In this document: positions 42,870-52,434 of the stretch, piece after piece | Layout: each line of letters begins with the position of its first letter | Position numbering within the stretch: the first letter of the stretch is position 1 | Assembly: GCF_009857475.1 (NCBI RefSeq) | Contig: NZ_WWCJ01000011.1 | Location: forward strand, 170,676-234,675 | DNA length: 64,000 nt | Origin: Pseudoduganella guangdongensis | GTDB taxonomy: Bacteria > Pseudomonadota > Gammaproteobacteria > Burkholderiales > Burkholderiaceae_D | Reading direction: 5' to 3' | Program-made: the position numbers and the translations under genes | Notes under the pieces: model-generated | What the model was told of the DNA's origin: nothing | Database searches by the model: none | Seen by the model: the letters and a program-made list of their open reading frames with translations, nothing else

Positions 42870-43612
42870 GGTTGCCCTCCGGCATTGGCCGGCAGCGGCG
42901 CCACGCTGCTTCGCAACCTGAACTCCAGGAATCGGGACGTGTCCCCGGCAGACACAGACGGTGGCAGCGCGCTCAAGGCCGGAGCCGGCGTGCTGCCGGC
43001 GGTCCCCGGCGGCAGCAGGGACAGGGGCGCGCCTGGCGCCGCGTCGGCCACCGGTGCCTGCGCCGCTGGCGGCCCCATATCCAGCGCCTGGAACGTTTTT
43101 CCGCGCAAGACGGGTTCCTCAGCCAACCGCGACAGGTAGGCCGGCAGCAACGCCGCCTGCAGCACACGCCCCTGCAAGCTAATCTCGTGTGGCTCGCCTT
43201 CAATGCCCACCTCGGTCAGCCACAAACCCTGCACGCTTTGGCGCGCCAAGGCACGAAAGTACTGGGCAAAGCCCTGCCCGCCCTCGCCCTCCCCCTGGCG
43301 CAACATCGACATCGCTTGTTGCAAGGACTTCAGACGCACTTCCTTCGCCTGCAAATCCGACTTCAACACGGGGTCACTGGCGCGCGGCGCGAACTCGAGC
43401 TTTACCGCCTCCAACCGCGCCTGGCGCGCCTTCAGCGCCGCATCGCGCAGCACCGCGTTTTCCCGCAGCGGCGCCAGCTGCAGCTGGGCAAACACCACCA
43501 GGGCGATGGTCCCAAGCAGCATGACGCCCAGGGCCAGGCCCATGCCGCGCGCACCAAAACTGTGCCGCTGCCGCATGAAGACTGGGTTGAAAAGATTGAT
43601 TTGCTGGCTCAT
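42866..43612 (-). CDS. PilN-domain MSHA biogenesis protein (MshI2-like)
   Basis: 248 residues. The N-terminal 'MSQQINLFNPVFMRQRHSFG' is the classic PilN start that binds the PilM-like partner, followed by a TM (~22-45) and a periplasmic domain ('FAQYFRALARQSVQGLWLTE', 'ISLQGRVLQAALLPAYLSRL'). A Pro/Ala-rich tail follows. It sits between mshI and mshJ, where PilN belongs in a PilM-N-O-P set. Confidence 0.85.
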   Translation of the reverse strand: MSQQINLFNPVFMRQRHSFGARGMGLALGVMLLGTIALVVFAQLQLAPLRENAVLRDAALKARQARLEAVKLEFAPRASDPVLKSDLQAKEVRLKSLQQAMSMLRQGEGEGGQGFAQYFRALARQSVQGLWLTEVGIEGEPHEISLQGRVLQAALLPAYLSRLAEEPVLRGKTFQALDMGPPAAQAPVADAAPGAPLSLLPPGTAGSTPAPALSALPPSVSAGDTSRFLEFRLRSSVAPLPANAGGQP

Positions 43613-44553
43613 GGCGTCACCAGTTCCTGGCGCAAGGCCGCGCCCAGCGCGAAGAAATAGTAAGCCTGCTGCGCCGGGTCGAGCAACTCCGGCACGGCGG
43701 ACAGGTCAATGACATCCGCCAGGTTCGTCTGCACCACCGGCATATACATATTCGACGACAGGTAGCTCAACAGCGCTTCGTTGGAGCCCGGCGCAAGCAC
43801 CATGCGCGCGATGGAGATAAAACTGAACTGGCGTTCAAAATGGTCGAGCGAGCGCTGCACCTCCAGCATCAGTCGGTCCAGTGTCGCATGGCGCCGGTCG
43901 GCGTCCTGGTCCTCCAGCAGTTCCGTCGTGACGTCGATGCGGCGCGCCAGGTAAAGTTCGCCCAGGTAGGTCACCGTCAACAAGCCCCCTTGCGGGCCCA
44001 CCGACAGCATGCCCAGCCCCCGGCCATCCTCTTCCAGCAGGGCCGACACATTGCGCTGCGCGTTTTCCGGAATATCGATGACTTCCAGCGCGACACCGGC
44101 ATCGAAAAACCGCTCTTGGCGCTGGCGCACGACACTATTGCGCGCGGCCACCACGAACATGCTGGGCGTACGGCCGCTGGCGCGCTCCACTGGTATCGAC
44201 ATGATGTCGAAGGTGGCGTCGTCGACATGAAAGTCCAGCATATCCTTCATCCGCCAGCGCACGGCGGTTTTCAGTTCTTCCTGCGGCACATTCGGCGCTT
44301 CCACCGTCAGCATCTGATACTCGCTGGGAGACAGCAGAGTGCTGCAACGATAGCGCATCGCATTGCGCGCGCGCGCCGCGCGGGCCAAGGCCTCCTGCCC
44401 GCCCTCGCTTTGCAGCGCCACTTCAGCGCATCCAAGCAATACCGGCGTGGCAGCACCCTGGCGCCGCATCGTCGCCAACGCCATGCCTTGTGTGGTCGGA
44501 GCGAAGACCATCCAGGCGTCTTTTTCCTTTTTTGCTTTCGAGAAAAGTCGCAT
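43609..44553 (-). CDS. mshI: MSHA biogenesis protein MshI (PilM-like)
   Basis: 314 residues of a cytoplasmic actin-like PilM/GspL-type fold. 'STLLSPSEYQMLTVEAPNVP' followed by 'ELKTAVRWRMKDMLDFHVDD' is the typical PilM segment; then 'RTPSMFVVAARNSVVRQRQE', 'GPQGGLLTVTYLGELYLARR' and 'MLEVQRSLDHFERQF'. First gene of the I-J-K-L-M-N block; an 86-bp gap separates it from mshQ, so a separate promoter is possible, though none is convincing. Confidence 0.88.
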   Translation of the reverse strand: MRLFSKAKKEKDAWMVFAPTTQGMALATMRRQGAATPVLLGCAEVALQSEGGQEALARAARARNAMRYRCSTLLSPSEYQMLTVEAPNVPQEELKTAVRWRMKDMLDFHVDDATFDIMSIPVERASGRTPSMFVVAARNSVVRQRQERFFDAGVALEVIDIPENAQRNVSALLEEDGRGLGMLSVGPQGGLLTVTYLGELYLARRIDVTTELLEDQDADRRHATLDRLMLEVQRSLDHFERQFSFISIARMVLAPGSNEALLSYLSSNMYMPVVQTNLADVIDLSAVPELLDPAQQAYYFFALGAALRQELVTP

Positions 44554-44639
44554 TCCGCAGTGTTGTCAAACTTTTGGATGAAGAAACAAACGTAATTCTT
44601 TGATTAATTGGCGTATCTTGCCACTGTTCAGCCACACTG

Positions 44640-47600
44640 TCAGTACAATTCCCTGATATAGGTCACCGGGGTGTTGCGATAAATACCAAAGGTAGCCCGG
44701 CCAGGCGTACTCGGCAACCATTCAGGCCCCGAGGCAGGATCGATGTAATAATCGGCGGTGCCATGACTGCCGGCGCCCGGCGCCCTCAGCAGGAAGCGCG
44801 CCAGACCACCACTGACGGAACGCAGCGCGTTGGACGTGGCGCCCAACACGGATTTGCAAGCACTACCGGATACCAGGTTCTTTTTGCAGTTCGTAAAGCG
44901 CAACAGCGCTGGATTGAGCACATCAGCCATGGAATCGCCGCTGCTGGTCGCCCAGCGCGTACCGTTCCAATACTGGACGCGCGCAGTCACCGGCAGAAAC
45001 TGCAGCTCGGAGCCAAATACGTTCGGCAGCTGCAGACGCGCATTGGCCACTATCACCTCCCCTTCAACCAGCTCACGCGCCGCGTTGTAGCCGTACAGGG
45101 AGCTGACCCCGTCCGCATCGGTGGCGCGGACATAGACCAGAGCAGGCGTCTGGCGGCCAGCGCCCGCCGCTCCCGTCATCGAGTACGGATTACTCATTTT
45201 GTAGTCGAGCATCAATGACAAGCGCCCCTCGTCGTTGTCGAAGTCTAGATCGCCACTGTCCTTAACCGTCGCCGCCTTCTTGTCGCGGCGCAGGCCGTCG
45301 GCTGGTGGGTTGGCGCCAAAGGCCAAGGCTGGGCATACCCCGCCGCTCGGCGCGGCCAGCGTCTGGTTGAGTGCGCCGCATAGGTAGAGTGCCTTGGAAA
45401 ACACGCCGCGGTAGTTCTTCAACAGGTTGCCGTCGACGTCGTGGGCGGTCACTGTCGTGCTGAACGGCAGCGCCGAGTAGACCAGGCCGCTGACGGCGGA
45501 ACACGGCAAGTCGGCCGGGCATGGCAAAATCGGCCCCAGGGCGTCCGGCGGTTCCAGCACAGTATTGAAATGATCGGGCACGAAGCGCCCGATATTGGTG
45601 GTGACCGGATCAACCCCGCCGCTGCCGAGGTAGTCGTTGCCCGCCAAAGTCGCCTTGGTGGTGATGATGCCGACTTCGGGGTAGTTGAAGGTCCCTGACG
45701 AGAGTCCTAACGCGAACGGATTGAGGCTGCCTTCCAGTTCCGGGCGCGCCACCATGTCCGCGAAGCTCAGGCCGTCGCTCGGGTTCGGGTTGAAATAAAT
45801 GCTGCGCGGCAGGATCTCGTTACCAAAGTTCTTGGCGAAGTACTTGGTACCCGGGACCTTATCCCTGGTCCGCACGCCAACGCTGATCGTGAAAGGTTCG
45901 CCGGCCGCAACAAACTTCGCGCCGGTGGCCACCGTCGCTCCCGGGTTGTTGATGCGCGTGCCATTGGCGCCAGTCTTGTAGACATCCATTTCCAACATAT
46001 AGGGCCGCATCACAACCGGCCCGCTGGCGCCAGTCTTACCGCTCGAATCCTGCATGAACAGCTTGACGCGCCCCACATCGAAGTAGTTGAAGGTCAGCGG
46101 CACGCTGATGCTGGCCTGGTTCGCCGCCACCGTCAGGATACGGTAAGCCGACCACTGCGCGCCGCTCGGCGTCGCGCTGTTTTCCGCGCATTTGGGCAGC
46201 AGCGACGCCAAGTCCGGGAACGATGCCTGTTCGGTCGTGCCCTTCACCGGATTATGGCAAGACATGCCGAAACGCATGGACAAAGCAGTCGGCAGCGTCG
46301 CGCTGGGCGCGGTCGGGACGCCGGAACCATTTAGCAGGGTGATGTACACCGCGACGTCATCGCCGGCGATGACACTCTTCCAGTCAATGAACTGGCATTG
46401 GCCGGCAGTGCCGAACGCCACTCCCTTGGTGCACACGGAACGCGTGAAGACGTACGGCGCCACTTCCACCGCCGCCGTATCGGTCGCGGTATTGTTTGCC
46501 ATCTGGTTGTCGAACTCGCTGCCACTGACCGTCACCGTATTGCTTAGCGAGCTCGTCACGGAATTGACCATGACGGTCAGGAGCAAAGCCGGGGCACTCG
46601 CCCCCACATCCAGCGGAATGTTGTAATTGCAGGTAACTTTCTGCCCAGCCTGTACACAGCTCCAGCCGTCACCGCCGGCGTACACAAGACTGACCTGCGA
46701 CGGCAGGTTGTCGACTACCTGGATCGTACCTGGCTCTGCGGCTGGGCCGTAATTGGTCACGTTCACTGTATACAACATGGTCTGGCCCAAGGTCGGCGCC
46801 TGGTCGCGTGCGATGGTGATGCCGAGGTCGGTCACCGGCGTATTCGGCACCGCAATCACTTCCGCGCTCAGCAACACCAGATCCTGCTCGGACCGGTACA
46901 CCGTGGTGGCACTGGTTTGTCCAGCCTGGATCACGGGACTGCTTACCGTATATGAATCGTAGTCGATACCGTAGGATGCGGTATCCGTGCCGGCAATGGT
47001 GCTCGCCGAGTTGAACTGGTTGCCCGATGGGTTCACGCTGTTCGACATCGAGTAGCCGTTAAAGGTCAGGAATTCGCCGCTCGGCGTACTGCTCAGCGTC
47101 GCATCCCCCTCCCAGGTTATGTGCGCCACCCGCCCGGTTTGCGTGGTCAAGGGTGGAATTTCGAAGTTCGACAGCGACAGCGTCACGCTGCTGTACTGGA
47201 TGTACTGGAAGCCTTCGTAAATATTCAGAACCCGGAAGGTCTCGGTCGGCAGCGAATACACCACAATCATGGCCCAGCCACCGACAACCCCCTGCACGTC
47301 GCACCACTTCGACGAGTTGGCGATCGTCAGGCCGGAAAAAGAGTACTTGGCATTGCGCTTCGCCGTCACCTCGGCCGTGACGTCATACGCCCCGCTGAAA
47401 AAATCATAGCCTACCGTGGCACTCTTGTATTGCCGCGACGCCGGCGCGGTCACCGCTTTGCCATCGAAGGTGACGGCGTAATCAGTGGTAGTGCCGGAGG
47501 CAGCCCAGTAGAGCTGGGCGCTGAGAATTTTCGCCGATGCTGGAATCCCGCTCAAGGTCGCTTCCGTCGTCTCGTTGGCGGCATAGATGCTGCAAGCATT

Positions 47601-47762
47601 GGTAGTGTTGGATGCCTTGCGCAGAGTCTTCTGCAAGCCGACAAAATTGACGTTGCCGGCAAAACTCTTGAACAAGGCGATGGTGGTATCAGCGTGTGCC
47701 GGCATCGCCAACAGCAGCATGGCCAGCGTCAACCATCGGTACCGGGACCAGAGGGCGCTCAC
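44640..47762 (-). CDS. mshQ: MshQ-like exported adhesin-type protein (DUF11 and DUF6701 domains)
   Basis: About 1040 residues. Signal peptide ('WLTLAMLLLAMPAHA'), an N-terminal beta-rich module (~30-300) with 'VQGVVGGWAMIVVYSLPTE' and 'FRVLNIYEGFQYIQYS' resembling DUF3344-type surface proteins, a DUF11 repeat (~305-420, 'MLYTVNVTNYGPAAEPGTIQ'), then a long DUF6701-type MshQ region (~435-1040) with 'RFVPDHFNTVLE' and 'YYIDPASGPEWLP'. Cysteines are frequent, suggesting disulfides. GTG 47762 has GGAG 9 nt upstream and lies 4 nt after mshP; the open frame reaching 47867 overlaps mshP. It may be the pilus-tip or surface-exposed subunit. Confidence 0.8.
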   Translation of the reverse strand: MSALWSRYRWLTLAMLLLAMPAHADTTIALFKSFAGNVNFVGLQKTLRKASNTTNACSIYAANETTEATLSGIPASAKILSAQLYWAASGTTTDYAVTFDGKAVTAPASRQYKSATVGYDFFSGAYDVTAEVTAKRNAKYSFSGLTIANSSKWCDVQGVVGGWAMIVVYSLPTETFRVLNIYEGFQYIQYSSVTLSLSNFEIPPLTTQTGRVAHITWEGDATLSSTPSGEFLTFNGYSMSNSVNPSGNQFNSASTIAGTDTASYGIDYDSYTVSSPVIQAGQTSATTVYRSEQDLVLLSAEVIAVPNTPVTDLGITIARDQAPTLGQTMLYTVNVTNYGPAAEPGTIQVVDNLPSQVSLVYAGGDGWSCVQAGQKVTCNYNIPLDVGASAPALLLTVMVNSVTSSLSNTVTVSGSEFDNQMANNTATDTAAVEVAPYVFTRSVCTKGVAFGTAGQCQFIDWKSVIAGDDVAVYITLLNGSGVPTAPSATLPTALSMRFGMSCHNPVKGTTEQASFPDLASLLPKCAENSATPSGAQWSAYRILTVAANQASISVPLTFNYFDVGRVKLFMQDSSGKTGASGPVVMRPYMLEMDVYKTGANGTRINNPGATVATGAKFVAAGEPFTISVGVRTRDKVPGTKYFAKNFGNEILPRSIYFNPNPSDGLSFADMVARPELEGSLNPFALGLSSGTFNYPEVGIITTKATLAGNDYLGSGGVDPVTTNIGRFVPDHFNTVLEPPDALGPILPCPADLPCSAVSGLVYSALPFSTTVTAHDVDGNLLKNYRGVFSKALYLCGALNQTLAAPSGGVCPALAFGANPPADGLRRDKKAATVKDSGDLDFDNDEGRLSLMLDYKMSNPYSMTGAAGAGRQTPALVYVRATDADGVSSLYGYNAARELVEGEVIVANARLQLPNVFGSELQFLPVTARVQYWNGTRWATSSGDSMADVLNPALLRFTNCKKNLVSGSACKSVLGATSNALRSVSGGLARFLLRAPGAGSHGTADYYIDPASGPEWLPSTPGRATFGIYRNTPVTYIRELY

Positions 47763-47766
47763 GTCG

Positions 47767-48216
47767 TCAGTCTCCAAAATCGACCTGGATAACCCGCTGC
47801 ACATAATCCAGGTTGTTGCTCGGATTCGGGCAGGCGCCTGCCGCCGGCTGGTTGCACGCGACCACACGCATGCGGTAGCGCTTGATTGTATTCAGCAGCG
47901 TCGTGGTACAGGTCACGCTAACCGTGTAAGGGCTCAGCGTAGTGCTGGCAGGCATGGCAAAACTGGTGGTTGACAAAGCCCCGCTGGCCGCCGGGCATAA
48001 GGCGCCGCTACGCAACTGTCGGTGCATGCCCCATTCAACGCCGGAACGTGCCGCCAGATAGGCTCGGGTGCCTTGCACATCCAGTCCAAAGGCCGCTTGC
48101 TGGGTTGACGTTACCGTGACGATGGCTACCGCCAGGAACGCCAGGACCACAACCAGGAAAATGGCCGCCACCAGGCTCACCCCGCGCTGGCGGAACTGTG
48201 TGCGCAAAAGGGTCAT
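47767..48216 (-). CDS. mshP: MSHA minor pilin-like protein MshP
   Basis: 149 residues with a type III-like leader 'RQRGVSLVAAIFLVVVLAFL'. The Gly-1 is present, but the mature +5 position is Ala instead of Glu, as in PilX/MshP-type minor pilins. Four or more cysteines in the C-terminal half ('LCPAASGAL', 'VTCTTTLL', 'VACNQPAAGACPN'). Overlaps mshO by ATGA. Confidence 0.85.
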   Translation of the reverse strand: MTLLRTQFRQRGVSLVAAIFLVVVLAFLAVAIVTVTSTQQAAFGLDVQGTRAYLAARSGVEWGMHRQLRSGALCPAASGALSTTSFAMPASTTLSPYTVSVTCTTTLLNTIKRYRMRVVACNQPAAGACPNPSNNLDYVQRVIQVDFGD

Positions 48217-49028
48217 ATCGGATTATCCACGTGAATCTGATGAAACAACTGCACCGTTTCCATCGGAGCATCGGCTCGTGCCAGCGTAAGGTTAATACCC
48301 AGCAAGCCCGAGCGAGTATTGGCAATATTAGCCTCATATGTGAAGCGGCAGGCCGTGACATTCGTCGCCAGGACGGCCGTACTTGGTGAAGCCGAGGGCG
48401 CCACGTAGTTCCATTGCCGCAGCAGCTGGCGGTTTGCAAGGTCGCACACAAAACTCACCGGACCGGTCACCACCTGGAAGCGGCGCGCCGGCGAACTCAA
48501 GACAGTCCCCGACCCGCCCGCGCTGGCAAACGGATTGCTCGCCAGGGTGACCGTATTGCCCGCCACCGCACTCACCAAGGCGATATTGTCGCCGGCATAC
48601 GCGTCCGCACGGTCGATGCCCGGGCCAAGGTTATAGACCACAATCGAATCGGTGCCTGCAACAATGGCTGGCGATGGCATCTGGCCAACCACGGTAAAGC
48701 TGCGCTTCGCGCTATCGGCAAAGTCCAGGTAGCCGGCCCCCTCGTTATCTTCCTCGGCGAGGTAGCGGCCGCCCGACTTGGTGGGAAAGAACTCCACCGA
48801 AGTGCCTGCGGGGTTGACCCGGACGCTGTTGGGCAAGGCCCGGCGCACCTCGCGCGCTACACGCCGCACCGCCAGGTCGGCGGCATCGCTTAAATCAGCG
48901 CGCGCCGCGCTGTCGACGTAGGCTTGCACCGGCGCTCGCATGAAAACCGCCACGATACCTACCAGGACTCCGACCAGCACCATCACAACGATCATTTCGA
49001 TCAGCGTGAAACCGTCCTCGCGTCTCAT
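48213..49028 (-). CDS. mshO: MSHA minor pilin MshO
   Basis: 271 residues. Short prepilin leader 'MRREDG' then 'FTLIEMIVVMVLVGVLVGIV' with Glu at +5. The long globular part ('SVRVNPAGTSVEFFPTKSGG', 'FQVVTGPVSFVCDLANRQLL') fits PilW/MshO. Overlaps mshD and mshP by 4 nt each. Confidence 0.88.
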   Translation of the reverse strand: MRREDGFTLIEMIVVMVLVGVLVGIVAVFMRAPVQAYVDSAARADLSDAADLAVRRVAREVRRALPNSVRVNPAGTSVEFFPTKSGGRYLAEEDNEGAGYLDFADSAKRSFTVVGQMPSPAIVAGTDSIVVYNLGPGIDRADAYAGDNIALVSAVAGNTVTLASNPFASAGGSGTVLSSPARRFQVVTGPVSFVCDLANRQLLRQWNYVAPSASPSTAVLATNVTACRFTYEANIANTRSGLLGINLTLARADAPMETVQLFHQIHVDNPI

Positions 49029-49609
49029 TGCGCCACCTGCGGAGCGTATCGGGTGCGATAAGCATCCAGTTCGATGAAATCGCCCGCTTGGGCGCCATGG
49101 GTGACCCGCACGGTCAAGCGCAACACTTCCTGTGTCGCCACGGCGGCCGTGGAGGTTATGCCATTCAACGATTCGGCGCGCACCGTAAGCGTCGCCGAGT
49201 AGCCGCTCAGGCCCAACTCATTCCCCGCCGCGTCAACCAGTTTGCCAGCAGCGTTATTGAATGCGGCGTGGGCTACGCCCAGGCTGGGGACGTAGTCATT
49301 GATGTTATCGAAGGGGCGCGCATTGCCCGGCTCCTGTCCCACGCCTTCCGGAGTAGCGCAATTGGCAGGCGCAGCCGGATTTTCAGTCACATCGACCGGA
49401 TCGCAGAAGGTAAAGGCAGCCAGCTGGACCTCCTCCAGCAAAGCTTCCGCGATGAGCAGGGCCTGCTTCCGTCGCAGCGGGTCGGCACTCGCGTTGTTCG
49501 TATTGGCCAGCGTGCGCAGGATAGCTGCGACCGCGATGCCGACGATCAGGATAAACAGGATCAGCTCAACAAACGTCAGCCCGGATTGACGATAGCGGCT
49601 AGTAAACAT
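49025..49609 (-). CDS. mshD: MSHA minor pilin MshD
   Basis: 194 residues. Leader 'MFTSRYRQSG' then 'LTFVELILFILIVGIAVAAI' with Glu at +5; 'RRKQALLIAEALLEEVQLAA' fits PilV/MshD. Start overlaps the mshC 3' end by 11 nt. Confidence 0.88.
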   Translation of the reverse strand: MFTSRYRQSGLTFVELILFILIVGIAVAAILRTLANTNNASADPLRRKQALLIAEALLEEVQLAAFTFCDPVDVTENPAAPANCATPEGVGQEPGNARPFDNINDYVPSLGVAHAAFNNAAGKLVDAAGNELGLSGYSATLTVRAESLNGITSTAAVATQEVLRLTVRVTHGAQAGDFIELDAYRTRYAPQVAQ

Positions 49610-50132
49610 AGCCCGTTTCCCATTGCACCCGGATGGGCTGCTGGTCGTCGCCTGCGCGTACCAAAAGGTTCAGCGAACTGAACTCCGCACCGGTGTTCAA
49701 CTGCGGCTTTCCGGCGGCATCGAAATAGAAATGGTTGTGGGCCGCACTCGCAGGCGACAACACCAGCGTCACGTTGGCTGGGGGCGCAACGCAAGCCCAG
49801 CTCCGGTCGGTGCTGCACTGGCCGGTACCGTTGAAGCTATTGCCGCCCCCCGGGTCCTTGACGCGATTCGTCGAACTGCATGTCGCGGCATAACACAAGG
49901 CGACACTTGTAGCATCGAGATAAACGTAAATCGGCCGATTTTGGGCGATGGCAAGGCGCTGGCCAAAGCGTAGGGTAGCCTTGACCTGGGCTGCGAAGCC
50001 GGCCGCATCGAAGCCGGTACGCGAAAAGAAGCGGTTAAAGGCGATGGCCGAGAGGATGCCAACGACAACCAGCACAATGATCAATTCGACCATTGTGAAA
50101 CCACGCTCACGCCGTGCTTTGCTGGTTGTCAT
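49599..50132 (-). CDS. mshC: MSHA minor pilin MshC
   Basis: 177 residues. Leader 'MTTSKARRERG' then 'FTMVELIIVLVVVGILSAIA' with Glu at +5. GspH/FimT-like C-terminal domain: 'LRFGQRLAIAQNRPIYVYLD' and 'FYFDAAGKPQLNTG'. Two Cys in 'LCYAATCSSTN'. 24 nt after mshA. Confidence 0.88.
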   Translation of the reverse strand: MTTSKARRERGFTMVELIIVLVVVGILSAIAFNRFFSRTGFDAAGFAAQVKATLRFGQRLAIAQNRPIYVYLDATSVALCYAATCSSTNRVKDPGGGNSFNGTGQCSTDRSWACVAPPANVTLVLSPASAAHNHFYFDAAGKPQLNTGAEFSSLNLLVRAGDDQQPIRVQWETGYVY

Positions 50133-50156
50133 TGCTCCTTGGCTGTGGGAGCGGGT

Positions 50157-50675
50157 TTAGCAGCCCGTCGTTACCGTGGTGACCACCGGTGGCGTGACAG
50201 GTGTTGTGGTAAGGACGGCAGCAGTGTACAGCGCGTAGCAGGTTGCCCCTTTAGTTGAACTCGCTACGCTCACTGGGACGAAAGCCACCGAGCCTGCTGG
50301 CGGCGTCGGATTGTTTGGGCCGGCAGTGCCTGCCACAATCGTCTTGTAATCAGTGGCGCTGATACCGGCCATGCTTTCGATCTGTGTGCCAGTAATTGTT
50401 GGGAAGCCGGCAGAGTCGACCGCCACGTTCAAGCCTTCCATTGCGACCGGGCTTGATGGCGCGATCAGCCAACGGCTATGAACCAGCGAAGTCGCGGCGT
50501 TCAGCGAGCCGCGAACCGCATTCACACTGGCGGTGCGTGCCTCGGTGCCGACATCGATGAAACGGGGCAGCGCGGTGGCGGCGAGAATGCCGAGAATCAC
50601 GATCACGACGATCAGTTCAATCAGCGTAAAACCCGCTTGTTGAGTACGAGGCATGGTGTAAGAAAACTTTTTCAT
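50157..50675 (-). CDS. mshA: MSHA major pilin MshA
   Basis: 172 residues. Leader 'MKKFSYTMPRTQQAG' (cleavage after Gly15) then 'FTLIELIVVIVILGILAATA' with Glu at +5. The C-terminal part has Cys in 'GATCYALYT' and a terminal Cys ('VTTVTTGC'), a likely disulfide-bounded D-region with a Thr/Val/Pro-rich loop. The ribosome site GGGAG 6 nt before ATG 50675 is the strongest in the locus, fitting the major subunit. A prepilin peptidase is not in the window. Confidence 0.9.
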   Translation of the reverse strand: MKKFSYTMPRTQQAGFTLIELIVVIVILGILAATALPRFIDVGTEARTASVNAVRGSLNAATSLVHSRWLIAPSSPVAMEGLNVAVDSAGFPTITGTQIESMAGISATDYKTIVAGTAGPNNPTPPAGSVAFVPVSVASSTKGATCYALYTAAVLTTTPVTPPVVTTVTTGC

Positions 50676-50721
50676 CACTTCTCCCAATAAGTTCGACAAT
50701 CAATTCAGACCGGCATTCTGG

Positions 50722-51201
50722 CTAGTCATATACCTGGTTGAGGACGACACCGGCGTTGATCGCGGGTGGCTCTGGCGGCCTGGCGGAGTGTTCGGGCAAG
50801 CGCCGCAATTCTAACTTGAAATAGAGCATTTTCTGTTGCTTATCCATAGATTTCTCTCCTCCAAGCAACACATATACCAGCCGCTTCGACTCGGTATCAA
50901 AAAACCAGGTACCGGGCTCAGCCGGGGCACTTGCCAAATTCGCAAACTCCCCAGCATAATTTGGAGGCCGGACAGCCATCAGCCGCATCGGGTTTGCACC
51001 CTCCAAAGCAACTGTTGTGGCCGGTCTTAGGCGATGCATTTCAACAGCAGCGCGCAATTGTGACACCGTAATGGCAACCGCCCGCTCCTCTGCATTTTCA
51101 GTGTAGAACGAGATCCTGTTCAAGAAAACCACCAGCAAAACCAAGCCGACCAACAACCACACCAATGCCTCGAAGCGGCGAAACCGGCGCAGCTTACTCA
51201 T
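50722..51201 (-). CDS. mshF: MSHA biogenesis protein MshF-like
   Basis: 159 residues: basic N-terminus ('MSKLRRFRRFE'), one TM (~12-28, 'LVWLLVGLVLLVVFLN'), and a periplasmic domain ('AITVSQLRAAVEMHRLRPAT', 'PGTWFFDTESKRLVYVLLGG'). It lacks a prepilin leader. Assignment rests on position between mshG and mshA and on general layout. Overlaps mshG by ATGA. Confidence 0.72.
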   Translation of the reverse strand: MSKLRRFRRFEALVWLLVGLVLLVVFLNRISFYTENAEERAVAITVSQLRAAVEMHRLRPATTVALEGANPMRLMAVRPPNYAGEFANLASAPAEPGTWFFDTESKRLVYVLLGGEKSMDKQQKMLYFKLELRRLPEHSARPPEPPAINAGVVLNQVYD

Positions 51202-52433
51202 CTCTTAAGTGCAACTTTACCCAAATCCCAGATAGGCAGGAAGACACCCAACGCCAGGATCAACACCATGATGCCGAGGAAGGTGATCAGGATCGGTTCG
51301 ATCTGGGCCGACAGGGTCTTTAGTTCGTAGTCCACCTCGCGTTCGTACATCGCGGCGATCTCATCCATCAAATCATCCAACGAGCCTGTTTCCTCGCCGA
51401 CCGCGATCATTTGCAGCACGATAGGCGTAAACACGTTCGCAGCCATGGCCGTGCGCAAGATGCTCTCACCCCGTTCCACGCCATCCCGCATCTGCTCCAC
51501 ACGCGCGGCCAGATAGGCATTGTCCACCGTTTGCGCGACTACAGTCAGCGCCTGCACGATTGGCACCCCGCTACGGGCCGACAACGCAAAACTGCGCGCA
51601 AAACGCGCCATCGTGCCTTTGTGGATGATTTTCCCCGCAATCGGCAGATGCAGTTTCCAACGATCCCACTTGTAACGCCCCGCTTCGGTGGCGATCCAGG
51701 AACGCCACATAAGCCCCCCCGCCACCAAGGCTCCAGCCAGTATCGGCCAGTACTTGACTGTCAGGTTGGACGTCGTCAGCAATATGCGCGTCATAAGCGG
51801 CAACTCGGCGTTCAGATTGCGGAACACGCCTTCGAACGCCGGAATCACCCACATATTAATCACGACAATGGCCGCAAGCATCGCCAGCACCACAAACGTG
51901 GGATAGCGAAGCGCCGCACGGACGCGCTCCTTCATGTCGCGCTCAAACTCGAGATGGTCGAACAACCGCAGGAACACTTCGTCCAGCCGGCCTGTCATTT
52001 CCCCGACCCGTATCATGGACAGGTAGAACGGCGTGAATGCCACAGGGTGACGCCGCATGGCAGTCGACAGCTCGCGGCCCGCATCAAGCGACTCCCGCAG
52101 ATCGGCGATCACGCGCGCAAATGCCTTGCTGATGGCTGATTCCTGCAGGCCACCCAGGCCACGCATGATCGGCACCCCGGACTTCAACAGGGTGTGCATC
52201 TGTCGGCTGAATAACTGCACATCCATGGAATTGACCTGCTTCTCGGTCAGCCTTTCCCACAGCAGCCGCCAGGCGGACTTGCCGGCGTTTCCCGCAGCGG
52301 TTTCCTTGATTTCGACCGGCGTGACCCCAGTGGCAAACAACTGGTCGGCCACCGCCCCGCTGTCGGCGCCTTCCAGCACCCCAGCCAGCAATTCGCCGCG
52401 TCCGTTACGTCCCTTGTATGCGAAATAAGGCAC
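51198..52433 (-). CDS. mshG: MSHA inner-membrane platform protein MshG (GspF/PilC family)
   Basis: 411 residues. N-terminal 'MPYFAYKGRNGRGELLAGVL' then two T2SSF domains: 'FSRQMHTLLKSGVPIMRGLG' (first) and 'FARSFALSARSGVPIVQALT' (second), with three hydrophobic segments and the ending 'ILALGVFLPIWDLGKVALK'. It forms the platform on which the MshE ATPase drives pilin insertion. 1 nt after the mshE stop codon. Confidence 0.94.
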   Translation of the reverse strand: MPYFAYKGRNGRGELLAGVLEGADSGAVADQLFATGVTPVEIKETAAGNAGKSAWRLLWERLTEKQVNSMDVQLFSRQMHTLLKSGVPIMRGLGGLQESAISKAFARVIADLRESLDAGRELSTAMRRHPVAFTPFYLSMIRVGEMTGRLDEVFLRLFDHLEFERDMKERVRAALRYPTFVVLAMLAAIVVINMWVIPAFEGVFRNLNAELPLMTRILLTTSNLTVKYWPILAGALVAGGLMWRSWIATEAGRYKWDRWKLHLPIAGKIIHKGTMARFARSFALSARSGVPIVQALTVVAQTVDNAYLAARVEQMRDGVERGESILRTAMAANVFTPIVLQMIAVGEETGSLDDLMDEIAAMYEREVDYELKTLSAQIEPILITFLGIMVLILALGVFLPIWDLGKVALKR

Positions 52434-52434
52434 G

